64,000 nucleotides of DNA from Daphnia carinata (Eukaryota; Arthropoda; Branchiopoda; Diplostraca; Daphniidae), in NCBI RefSeq assembly GCF_022539665.2, contig NC_081331.1, forward strand, positions 9,145,534-9,209,533, written 5' to 3'. The notes under the pieces were generated by a model. That model was not told the origin of the DNA, searched no databases, and saw only the letters and a list, made by a program, of their open reading frames with translations. The position numbers and the translations under genes are program-made. Below are positions 1-11,389 of this stretch, one piece after another (position 1 is the stretch's first letter; each line of letters opens with the position of its first letter).

Positions 1-834
1 GTTGCGAATGCAGGTCCAGTAATAGTGCATTGTAGTGCGGGAATTGGTCGGACTGGAACATTCATAGTAATTGATATGATCATCGGCCAAATAGAAAGAC
101 GAGGTATCTTGAAATAAAACAGTGCGAGAAGACAACCAAAAGATTTAACTGCAACAACTTCTTGTATAGGATTGGATTGTGAAATTGACATTCAGCGCAT
201 GATTCAAACTATTCGTGCCCAACGATCCGGTATGGTGCAAACTGAAGCGCAGTACAAATTTGTCTATATGGCAGTTCAGCACTATATAGAAACTTTATCG
301 CAACGCATGCAAGCGCAGCAGGTAAATGAGTGGACCCGTTATGCTTATTAGATAATCGGGATATGATAAAAAAAAATCATTGATTATTTAGAAAAGCCTA
401 CAAGCTGGCAGAGAGTATACTAACATTCGTTATTCAACCGAAGGCGGTTTGACTCCTGCTGCTTGTACCCAATCTCAATCTTTGGAGTCACCAACGGGCA
501 AGGGTTTGTCAAAATCAACCCTTTCGCTCGCCAGTGTGTCCACTCCTTTGTTAAATTCTTTTCCTGTCACATTATCTAAGTCGGAGAAACCTCCAAAGGA
601 AACAAAAGGGGTGGCCAATAGAACTGTAGCTGAACATCCGATACCGATGTAAGCTAGATTGCCATTTACTAATAATGTTTAAAAACACATTTGTATGTAT
701 TATTTTTTTTAAGGCCTCCGAAAGATTTCCCAAAAATGCTTTACGAAAACGTCCCTCTGAACGAGCGAAAAGGAGCTGGAAACCAAGGACCGCCACTTTT
801 CCCCCCACCACCTACCCCACCAAGAAAAATGTAA
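1..834 (+). CDS. csw: Corkscrew/SHP2-type tyrosine phosphatase, C-terminal exons (5' partial)
   Basis: Exons at 1-103, 170-321, 392-648 and 714-834 join in frame with GT-AG introns of 65-70 bp; the gene enters from the left edge. The first exon carries the PTP catalytic loop [10 protein letters not shown] (catalytic Cys and Arg present), and the second continues with the end of the PTP fold ([16 protein letters not shown]). The tail has two phosphotyrosine motifs, EYTNIRYS and LYENVPL, matching the paired C-terminal tyrosine sites known in SHP2-class phosphatases, and ends in a proline-rich run, PPPPTPPRK, typical of an SH3 ligand. By family knowledge this is a cytoplasmic phosphatase that transmits receptor tyrosine kinase signals to Ras/MAPK. 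The SH2 domains must lie upstream of the window. The stop is at 832-834. Confidence 0.85.
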
Positions 835-2976
835 ACCGCAAAAAAAAGGCTTCTCATCAGGGTGCAGACGTGAATTGGTGTGGAATTGACCAAATTTGGG
901 ATGTCGGGAGAAAACAGTTATCCTGTAACCACGTTGGCGACCTGCAGTCGAATAAGATCTTCGTTGATTCAACAGACAATTTTGCTTCTTTTTTCCGACA
1001 TTCCTATATTATGTTTGCATTCCTTCGATTTCTTGCTTTATTTTTGCCTCTTTCGTTCGTGGCTTTATTTCCAACATTGGCAAAATATTCATGCCTTTCG
1101 ATTCGCTTAAGTCACACCATACTTAATCGTTGATGTAAAATGACTGCTGTATTTATCGGTCTCACTAAAATTCTCTTGCAAAACCCTACCTTTACAATAT
1201 AAGCTATAAATCAGTTGAAACTGAGCCGATTCGTTGGTACTGTTGCTCTTAGTTCCCATTTCTAAAATACATTGTGCTATATATGCCCAGAGAGCTACCA
1301 AAAAGCCTCAAATCGCCTAGGAAAGATACGCGAGCAGGTGGGTTAACAGGGATGCTGACGGTAGAATTCGTCACTAAATAGAACCCTATGCAGTAGGGTT
1401 CGCTAGCAACACCGCACCGCCTTGATTCCCCCATATGTAACCACGAATGAAGGTAGTATCCCATAAGACCAAGCAAAAGCAGGCATTGAAAATGGATTGC
1501 TTCGCTGACTAAGACCAAATTATACAATTTGCAATTCTATCATTTCAGATTATCAGTTCTCCCTTTCATTCGACCAGGTTTTATGTTTAATGTTTGGTCA
1601 TTAATTTGATGTAGTTCGGCGAAATCTTCTAACGAATATCTTTTCATCGACAAAAAATGATCTAATCATAACTTAATTCTTTATCAAGTCTTTATTGTTG
1701 GTAACGTTAATGGCATTTATTGGCAAAGACTGTTCAACAAAAGCTAGAATTATTCCCTGATTTTGTCCAAAACTTGGAAAATAAATTGTGTTTGACACAC
1801 ACGGTGGTGACGTTGCCAATAATAAAACTGGTCAAAGGGAGATTTGTTCTATAAAATTTTAGTCGTGTAAAAAGTTTTTTCACAAGGTAATTCAGTTAAG
1901 AAAATGATTAAAATACGATACAATTCTTAGTGTCATCATAGGATTTCCAGTTGAATTTTACCACTATTCCCTGATTTATATGGCGTTATCCGCGTTAACA
2001 ACAGCTGAATGAATTTCGCATGAAATAGTTTTCTCGGAGAGTTTGCAGATTGAAGCGTAACATTTTTCATCTGGCTCATTTTAGATGTCAATATCTACAA
2101 AACTTCAGATAAATTAGAGCCAGAAGATTTGTCGTAACACCGTTCAAGTAAGTGGTACGACGTCAGACTGCGCACGTACCGTACGTAGATTTCTCGGCTG
2201 GCTCATGTAGGAGCGGCCTTGCACGCGTATTACAGAAGAACCCGGCTCTTATACACGCAGATTGCTTTTTATGATTCTTTTCACATACCTCGATAAGCTT
2301 GTTTCCCCCTCTCTATTCTACCCATTTTTTTTCATACTGATTCATTTATGGAATTCAAAAAGTTGTTGGTGATAAACAGGAACGAAGGGAAGACGTTCGT
2401 GATGAAACAAAAGCTAATCAGTTAATTACTATCTTCGAATGTAAATAGAGAAAATAAAACAACGAGAACGCAACGAGAACAGAATTTATTTTGTTTTACA
2501 GTTCATTTGTGTTTGTGTAGTTCTGAAGTTTTTTCACGATGAATTCGTGTATTATTTATTGTTTCAATAAAATGTTTTATGACATGAAATCTGTTGTTTT
2601 AATGTTACTTAAAATTTTCTTAGCTTTGAAATAGAAGTCAAGAATAATTGTTTTTAAAATTTTTGGTTAAGTAAACACAGTAAAACCAATGCAAGGTCAA
2701 GCTTCTTGGCCGAAATCCTTTTAAAGTAAACATACATAATAAACAGCGAAAAAACCCAAAAAATTAAATAAAGACATAAGACAATAAAAAAATTTCGGTT
2801 TATGAAATGGAGTTCAAGTTAAAATGAAACAGAACTTAAGAGGTCTATCCAATATACGTCACTATTGTTTTTAGTTTCCCACAATTCTAATTTTCTACTG
2901 CTTCTAATCCCTGAAACAATAGAAAAAAAATAAGTTAACATAAAACTTTAATCTAAAAACTCAACACTTTTCCTTC
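835..2976. other. 3' flank of the phosphatase gene, no gene seen
   Basis: AT-rich sequence with no convincing coding frame. The proximal part is probably 3' UTR. Candidate polyadenylation hexamers AATAAA occur at 2453-2458 and 2566-2571. I see no RNA gene or transposon end before 2977. Confidence 0.5.
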
Positions 2977-3796
2977 TGTAGGGGAGACTGGGGTGATTTG
3001 GGACACCTTTTGTTTTTGTTCCATAACTCCTTCACAAATTGCTTGATTTTATTTTTGACTGGATTTATATTTTTGCTGTACCTTTCTTTACCTCCGTGTT
3101 TTTTTTCCGAATTTTATAATAAATAATTTACGTTTTACAGATTTTTAAAGTTTTGAAAAATTTGAGGGAGGAGCCTATGGTGTTGGGTGAATTGGGACAC
3201 CAGGGTGGGTGATGTGGGACACCCTAAGTTTATACTCATAAAATACATTAAAAAAATTGTAATAAATCAGTAGGATACTACTAAATATACTCTTTTTTTT
3301 TAAAGAAGTAAGTTAGTTAGAAATGTAACTTTTTTACTAATTAATGCAACGCTGTTTTTGTAGCTCCGCCTTTAACTCCACCCACTACTGTTCAATTTCA
3401 GGCACATTTGCTGTCCCAACCAGCCCCAAAAAAAAGTCTTTTGGTAAAAATACAATTTCCCCTCAAAATAATGGTCCTAAAATTAAATTTTTTTTTGCAA
3501 ACGATAGAGAAATGAATAGACTACCTGTTTGTATGTATAAAATATTAACTACTTGTAGTATTGTGAAGAAAAACACTAAATCGCGGCGAAAAATTTAAGG
3601 AAAAAAATACCGTTTTTTTAATTTTCTACATAACTTTTGTATTTTTTCACATATTCGTTTAAAACTTTTACCCTAAATAGGAAACACAAATACTAATAAC
3701 ATATATTTTTTTTTAAATTTTAAATCAATTACTTCTATTTTTCCTCTAGCTGTCCCACTTCACCCACTGTCCCGGCTCACCCCAGTCTCCCCTACA
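2977..3796. mobile_element. 820-bp non-autonomous DNA element with exact 20-bp terminal inverted repeats
   Basis: The left end TGTAGGGGAGACTGGGGTGA (2977-2996) is matched exactly, inverted, at 3777-3796. The outer TGTA/TACA could include a TA target duplication, leaving GGGGAGACTGGGGTGA as the element end. Subterminal sequence repeats a GGGACAC motif (near 2999, 3195 and 3217, and inverted near 3750). The interior is AT-rich with no transposase frame. I cannot assign the superfamily. Confidence 0.7.
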
Positions 3797-4023
3797 ATGT
3801 ATTGTTATCCTACTTATCCAATATTATCTTTTCACAAATACACTTGACATAAAATTTAATTTTGACGTTTGATGTTTTGATATACGGATAAAACCGTCTG
3901 CTATGCCGTGTAGGAATACCCGGATATGTGGTTTGCAGAAAGCATAGCTGTCAAAGTAAACCTCATCGTAAGCCCCCTAGCGCCAAATCAACAAAAAAAT
4001 CTATATATACATTACCCACCAAA

Positions 4024-5745
4024 CGGGATAGAGTCTTTTGGGCTAGTTGGCAAAAGGACTCTAGGGTTTACGACACTTGGACAACTGGTACACGACGAAA
4101 GGACATCTGCCAATCGACGTTCGGACTACTGGTACCCGACGTTTGGGCGCAACAATAAATTGTTGCTGAGCCCAACGAGCGCTACACTTTCCGACAAGAG
4201 GACTCCCGTGCCATCGACATTAGGACTTAAGACCTTTTTTTTACTTGATGGTTGGGACTGTAAACGTCAAACGGACTCGCACGTAAACGTCAAATGGACT
4301 CCCGATCTACCGACAAATGGACTCTCGATACAGGTAAACATTAATTTCTTTTATTTCGTTCACCTATAGTATTGCCAAGTAGGTAGGTATTTATTAATGT
4401 AATTACTATAGTGATGTTTTTGTATGATGTAACGTTTTGTGAATTGTAATATCTGTATTATAGAAAAAAAGTATTAATAAAACTATAAGAGTTTATGTGC
4501 TCATGCCCGAGTAAACCAATCAAGTTTTTATTATTTAAATTTACTAATCCTTTCTATTATTCAAGGCACTAAGGTTTCTATTGGTGTAGTAATAGAAACC
4601 ATATATTATGTTATTGAATCGTCATCCAAGACATTGTATGATATGGGAGTATGATATAGTATATGTATGATATATAGAGAGTATGATATATAGTATGATA
4701 TGTATTGTATGATATAGTGTCGGTTATTAAGAAACATGGAAATAGAGGAAAAAGTAAGACCAAGGAAGAATTCTGTGAATTATATTAAGTAATTATGAAC
4801 ATATCCTTTTTTCATTTGCAGCACGAACTCATAATTCCATTATTGACTCAAAGTCAACAGCCACACTTGTCTCGAGGTCCCAATGTTCATATCCAGGGAA
4901 AGGTAATGCTAACAGCAATCCTTCAAATAATTTTACAAAATTGATGAATACATAATATTTCTATTAAAAGCATACAATACATTCTTTAAAACCGTATGGT
5001 GGTATCACTGGTCTAAGTGTTTGTAGTTTCTTTTCTGTTGCAATGGGAGATGATACGGCAAATCAAGTACCTTTTCGTCTGAACCTCTCTGTCTACGCCA
5101 TATGTGGCATTAACTTTTAACTTACCCCACTCGTGCCCAGTTGCAGCTTTCATTACAACACTATCTTGTTCTACATAGGATTTCAAGTGCTCGAGACATT
5201 CTTCCGATTTCACGTAATTTTGTATTTATTTGTAAATAACACCTTGGTCAAACGCCATGGCCAAAAAGTAAATACACAATTGCAAGTGGCGCTAAAGTAA
5301 TATAGTTTTATTAATACTCTTTTTTTCTATAATACAAGCATTACAATTCATAAAACGATACATCATAAAAACACATCACTAGTAATTACATTAATAAATA
5401 CCTACCTACTTGGCAATACTATAGGTGAAAGAAATAAAAGAAATTAATGTTTACCTGTACCGAGAGTCCGTTTGTCGGTAGATCGGGAGTCCGTTGACGT
5501 TTACAGTCCCAACCATCAAGTAAAAAAAAAGGTCTCAAGTCCTAATGTCGATGGCACGGGAGTCCTCTTGTTGGAAAGTGTAGCGCTCGTTGGATTCAGC
5601 AACAATTTATTGTTGCGCCCAAACGTCGGGGACCAGTAGTTCAAACGTCGGGTTCCAGATGTCCGAGTGTCGGAAACCTGCAATCAAAAGTCGGAAACCC
5701 TGGAGTCCTTTTTGTAACTCACCCAAAAGAGTACATGCCCCACCA
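4024..5745. repeat. Foldback element with about 460-bp inverted arms
   Basis: The segment 4024-4490 reappears inverted at about 5288-5745 with modest divergence. Shared landmarks are AAAAGGACTC followed by AGGGTTT at the outer ends, the CAACAATAAATTGTTGC block, and the GTAGGTAGGTATTTATTAATGT block at the inner ends. About 800 bp of unrelated sequence lies between the arms. That spacer contains a short open frame on - at 5013-5213 that I do not recognise. The structure is typical of foldback or long-TIR non-autonomous elements. Confidence 0.65.
4636..4725. repeat. GTATGATATA-type simple repeat
   Basis: An imperfect run of about ten-base units (TATGATATAG, TATGATATGT and similar) lies in the spacer of the foldback element. 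Confidence 0.6.
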
Positions 5746-6995
5746 AACGATTAGGTACACCTCTCTTTTTTCAATGCATTCTTATGGCGCTAAGTGTCTC
5801 GGGAAAACTTAAATCTTTTTTACGGTTAGAGCTAGATTTTTTTTCTTTTTTTCTCTATCAGGAAAAATGACGCTTTACAGGTTTCACACACACGAAAAAA
5901 TTGTAGGAGTTACACTAATGGTGATAACGTATCGTCCACTTGATTAGATACATCCCCTTTTCCCCCATAAACGCCATGTTAAAACCGGCGTTTTCTAAAA
6001 TCTAAATAAAGAATTTCAAAAATAGGTAAAATTTAAATTTTGTGCCAAGAGATGCGCCATTCAATATTGTATTGAAAAATAATGTATGTTTTGTAATTTG
6101 TCAAAGTAAAAATACCCTTCCCTATACCTCAAAGTATGCACACTAAAATTTTTTGACGAAAAAATTATGTTTTGTGCTTGTGTCACCAGGGGAGCTGGGT
6201 ATCAGTACTGACGCACTCTCGTATTTTTATTGAAAATATAAAAACATCATTCATATTCCGCATTAGAAAAATGGACTTGAACTATATTTGATGCAGAAAT
6301 CTAGAACAAAATATTAATCGGCTTTTTAAAAAAAAATTACTTTGTAAGAAAAAACTGGGTAGGCATCTTGCAAAATTTACAGTTTAATCAATCGTCTTCT
6401 GGGTAAAATATTGAACAAATATTAAAACAATTGTTCCAATTGTTTTAACATTGTTTTTCTCCCAACGAAAACTTATTAGTTATCACCCGCATTCCGCAAT
6501 TCAAGTAAATTCGAAAGTACTTGAGTTTTCATACCCAGTGACTCTGATGGCACAAAAACAAGTTATGATTTTTCCACAAAAAATTTTAGTTTTAACTTCT
6601 TGGGGATAGGAAGTATTTTTTTACTTAGTCAGATTATTAAAAATACTATAGATTTCAATAGAATAAAGAATGGCAAGTCATTTGGCAAAAAAAAATAAAT
6701 ACTAGCATGGTTTGAAGTATTTTAATCTGATTTTTAAAAACATCGATTCTTACATGGCGCTTATGGGGGGAAACGGGATGGACTAATCAAGTAAACGATA
6801 CTTTATCGCCGTAAATGTAACTCTACAATGTTTTCGTGTTTGCAAAACTTGTAGAGGGTCATTTCTCCTGATAGAGGAAAAAAGAAACAAAAAGTTAGCT
6901 CTATCAATTAAAAAGATATTTAAGTTTTCCCAAGACACGTAGCGCCATTAGAATGCATTGAAAATACCGTGGTGTACCTAATCGTTTGGTAGGTA
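5743..6995. repeat. Second foldback element with about 250-bp inverted arms
   Basis: The left arm begins CCACCAAACGATTAGGTACAC (about 5743) and is matched inverted by GTGTACCTAATCGTTTGGT near 6971-6990. Homology continues inward through the GTTTTCCC/GGGAAAAC blocks and the CCCCATAAACGCCATG block, to about 5990 on the left and 6745 on the right. The spacer is AT-rich without a coding frame. It abuts the first foldback on one side and the LTR at 7004 on the other. Confidence 0.65.
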
Positions 6996-7003
6996 CTGTA
7001 TAT

Positions 7004-7247
7004 TGTCGCGTTGGCGCCAACAGCGCCAAGATGGAGATCCCACCCCAATTATGGCCGTCCTTCGGAGCACCACCCTCGTCGTGGGAAATAAACGGAGCGA
7101 TCTTGCACTTCTGTGTGAATTAATTAGTTTTTGCAGTTAGTTAGCAGTTAGTGGCAGTTGTGTTATTATACCTCTTCGTGAAATACACATTATTTTAATC
7201 TGAAGCACGACTTCTCTATCTCTGGAACAAGATCCGCACCCATGACA
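7004..7247 (+). repeat. 5' LTR and primer-binding site of the degraded element
   Basis: It begins TGTCGCG and ends CATGACA, and aligns along its whole length with the two 268-bp LTRs at 37,540 and 40,212 (shared blocks include TTATGGCCGTCCTT and GAAATACACATTAT). The segment after it, TGATGGAGATGCAGGG, matches the TGGTGGAGATGCAGGG placed right after the young 5' LTR, the expected place of a tRNA primer site. Confidence 0.8.
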
Positions 7248-7618
7248 TGATGGAGATGCAGGGTAACATTTGTTAGGTTCTTTTCGTATGGGTCTTTGTG
7301 ACTTTTTGAATAAGGGACTTGGAGGCGGCTGGGTGGTGCCCAGGAGGTTGGTGGTGACTGGCCGGCTAGAAAGTGCCTTAAATTGTTTTAAATCCTTAAG
7401 TGAAGGAAGTGATAAGTAAGTAGACGACTTCTCCAGAGTTTTACCTCTCGCTACAGCACCGACTCTTGTGATGGCCCAGCGTGCTGAAATTAAAGAAAAC
7501 GGTAGGCCTCACGCTCGCGCACCTGCACAGTCAGGATGATGAGCCGCTCAACGTGCACAGGCCCATCCATTGCACTATCGTGCAGCCTCAGTCTTCCGCG
7601 GAAGACCAGACGACGATG

Positions 7619-10293
7619 GCCCTACTAGCGCTCTGCCGTCACAGGGACATCCTTATGATATCCTTCGCATCCGAGCTGGATATCCTTTTAGACGTCCGAC
7701 GGATATCACAGGGATTTCCTAATGTCCCCTCTTAGGGACATCGCAACAAGGATGTCCAATGGATATCAATCTTCTGACGTCCCTTGTCGGTTCACATATG
7801 GATGTCCTCGAAATGTCCATGTACAGACATCCCTGTAACGTCTTTACGAAGCAAAATAAGGATATCGCGCGTACTTTTATGGACATTAATCGGACTTAGC
7901 AAGGACCTTCAAATATTATTAATTAAATGAATAATTAATAAATGTAATGAAAAAATTGTTTATTCAGTTATTTTTTCGCCGCATTGAAGACATACAATCA
8001 ATGTTACTCCAGTTTGATGGTAACTGAAAGCAAAGTACAAACAACTACCTGTGAACACTAAATCACGGTGTCATCCGTCTTCTTAGTTTCATGATTTAAT
8101 TTAAAATTTAAAAAGCATATAGCATGCAAGCACTGTATAAATTCTGCAGTGTTCCAATGCCTTAAAAGAAGAGTGGTCTCAGCGTACTAGAATACCTATA
8201 AAGAAGGAAAGGATTACTAACTTGTTTACCTTTCAATGAATGAACATATTTCTCCAAACCAGGAGATGCAGAAGCAAAGTTGTCAAGACAGAGACCGAGT
8301 AATTTTACCCAAGAATGCTGTGCACAGAACTGAACTTGCTGACTAACAAGCAGTGAATCCACAAAACTATAAAAAATGAAAAATGAATGTCCATTACCAG
8401 ACATTATCAACAAATAATTGCACTTGAAATTTTTAATTTACATTTGGCATTTACTTCTCAGACATTAAAGAATGACTTCAAATATTTAACAATAACAAGG
8501 TAATACTATGTACGTAGCAGCGAACTAAAACTAAGCACTTAACGAAAACGAGAGCAGAAAACAGTGGACACGGTGTATTGCGGTGCCTCGATAGCAATGT
8601 CCCCAATGACTGTTTTCATTGTAGCCTACCCGATGAAAACAGAATATCTTACGACATTGCCTTGATGAATCAGAAAATATTTTCAGCTAAATAATATAAC
8701 TTTAATATGAAGTTTCTATGTATAATTGAAGAAGTATTTATCTGTTGATTTTACGTAGTGATGGCAACGCAAGGCTAATCACGTCATTTGACAGACAATT
8801 TTATGACAGATCAGTAGCATTGCAAGTCCTATATAAGCTTATTAGAATTCTATCATGACTGATTGTCCTGTAACATTCCGTGTAGAAAAACCGCGTGCTC
8901 AATCTTTACCTTGGGTTCGTAAAAAACTGTTTCTAAGAAAACGACAAAGTCGAAGGAGAATCAACATCTCCATTGCAAAGTTCAATAGAAGAAACGAGAT
9001 GAAAAATGATGTCATTAATGAAGACGTAGAACTGAACAGGTTAGTATATTATAGGATGTGTCTGTTGAATTCCCATTAATGTATCTCTAGTTGCAGTGCT
9101 GTTGAGCCACTTCCCGTTGCCACAAATCCATCAATCCTATAAACTTTCTTTGTCCCATAGATGGTACAAACACTTAATGTTACTGCACGTTGGCGTAAAA
9201 CTATTAGTAAATAGTAATACGTGTAAAATTAATGCACCATACGCAGAGAAAATGTTAAAACAATACGTGATCGCAAGTGCCAAGCTTTATGGTGCCAAGT
9301 TTGTAACCTTCAACGTGCACAGCCTCATTCATATCGCAAACGATGCACTAAAACACGGCTGTCTTGAAGACTAGCGCTTTCCCCTTTGAGAACAAGCTTC
9401 AGAAAATAAAAAATTTATCGAGGAAAAGTGGAAGACCTTTGCAACAAATTGTGCGACGCTTAGATGAGATTAACAGGTCAAATTTGAAAAGAGATCGTTT
9501 GCATCCTAGTAACGGATCCCAGTTAATAGGGGTGTATGTCTCAGGTCCATTGTTACCTCATCACCAATTTACATCCGTGGAACAGTATAAAAAATTAATT
9601 TCAAAAATTCGCTGTTGACGACATCTACTCCTGATAATTGCTTTTTCGTGATAGAAGGGCAATACCAAATTTTTGTCATAGAAAATTTTGTAAAATGTCA
9701 TGGGCAAGTCTATGTATTGGGGAAAAGGTATTTGAGCTAAATGATATTTACATATACCCATTTCCGTTATCGACCATACACGAACATTTGGCATCTCAGT
9801 TGTTGCCTGTCTTCGAAGCATTCCGCTTGATTGACGTTTTTTGGAAAGTCGTTCTATACCAACTAACATTTCTAAGAACGGATTCTTCTTTGTATGCCCC
9901 CTCTTGAATCACAATGTTTTTTAATTGTATCGTGATTGCCGGCTATGACTGAATAATAAACTGCCTTAATGATGCATTATAAGCCCCTTTCCATTATTAG
10001 TCTCTATATAAGAAAACACACGCCCGGTTTTTGACGTCCTTTGGATGTGGACATTCTTATTTTTCCGGTACGTCCCCGTTTGGACATCCGCTGTATATCC
10101 CATTGTGGGACCACTACCCGAAAGACAATTTCATCTCCTTGTCGGATATCTCTGAGATGTCCAGCTAAGGATGTTCGAACGACGTACCATTAGTTACGTC
10201 CTCAGGATGCCTCAATGGCGTCGAAAGACGACGGACCTAAATCGATATACCGACGTCTCTATGATATCCCCAAGACAAAGTGTGTTAGTAGGG
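7619..10293. mobile_element. CACTA-like DNA transposon inserted in gag
   Basis: The inserted block starts CCCTACTA (7620) and ends TAGTAGGG (10,293), an 8-bp terminal inverted repeat. The gag sequence resumes without loss on either side, and TG occurs at both junctions, which fits a 2-3 bp target duplication. Both ends carry many subterminal copies of GGACATCC/GGATATCC/GGATGTCC-type motifs in both orientations (about 7645-7900 and 10,030-10,280). The interior encodes a broken transposase resembling the TNP2/CACTA type. Short TIRs, dense subterminal repeats and a 2-3 bp duplication fit the CACTA-Mirage-Chapaev group; the exact family is inferred. Confidence 0.65.
9090..9620 (+). pseudogene. 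Transposase C-terminal fragment of the CACTA-like element
   Basis: Two open segments on + join across a one-base shift near 9372. They contain YGAKFVTFNVHSLIHIANDA, HGCLED, SAFPFEN and LQQIVRRLDEINR. This order is familiar from invertebrate transposase-domain proteins related to the TNP2/CACTA group (a histidine-rich HSL motif followed by an SAFPFEN motif). An additional basic open segment at 8855-9079 may be an N-terminal piece. No full-length frame survives, so the element is not autonomous. Confidence 0.55.
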
Positions 10294-11389
10294 TGCCGCC
10301 GAATTGATGGAAGGTTTCGAGGCTACCGCCTGGATGGGGTTCCGCAGAGAAAGCGGAATACTTTGGATTATTGCTAGAAGACACAGCAAAGGATTGGCTA
10401 GCTTGTCAAATAGGACCGGTAGTCTGGGACGGCGTTGCTGCGGACGAAGCCGTGCCTGAGATGGAGGTCGAACCTGGGATAAGGGGTCTGTGAACGAGAT
10501 TTTTAGAAACATTTCGATCGAGGGATTTTGAGCGCTGGCAAAAAGCTGGCTGCGTCACCGAAAGCAAAAGGCTACGGAGGCAGTCGTTGGGTATTTCTAC
10601 GACGTGCTCAAATCAGTGCCGTAGGTTGAACCATATGATGCCGGAAGCGAAGAAAATAGATGTTGCGTGGGCTTAATTCGAATTTTTGGAGCACTCTAAG
10701 TTTATACTAGAGCATATGAGGATTCGGAGAAATAGAATGGGCAGTTAATTTTATGGGGCAAGCGAAAGATCCTATTCCAGCCCGGCGAGTCACGTATGCT
10801 GACTCCGAGGAAAGGCGAGGCCTGGTAAGACAGAGCTTTCATAATAGCGACGATTACGAAATGTTAGATCATACGGCGCTAAACAGCTGCGCCTGGGAGG
10901 AGGAAGGGGGAAACCTAAGCCTTCTCGTACAGGGATGGAAGGCCAATCTGCCACAGATGTGAACGGTCCGGTTATCTTGCCCGTTTTTGTGGGGCCAATT
11001 CGGGTAATACAAGTCCAAGATTACTAACTCTTCGACGACAAGAAAGGCACGACGAAAGGAGACCAAATGGACGTGAGAACATGAGGCGAGACGAAAACCA
11101 AGATGGTGGAAGAAATATTAGTCAGGAACGCTCGCGTTATAACAGGGACGATAGCAGGGAAAATCGTAGCTGGAGAAATGGATTTAGACCTCCAATGAAC
11201 CGAGATGAGGATCAAATGGCGGTGGCGTTGATATCACTCGAAGAAAAGGGGAAAACGAATGGCGGGCACGAGGAGGCTAAAAATGGAGAAGAAGGAAACG
11301 GCTATGGGATGGAATCACTCGGAGAAAAGGGGAAAAGAATCGCATGCTCGAGGAGAATAAAAATAGAGAAGGAGAAAATGCACCGATCT

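Noticed and set aside
3926-4369. 147-residue frame on +
   Set aside because: Runs across the arm of a foldback element and has no coding signature.
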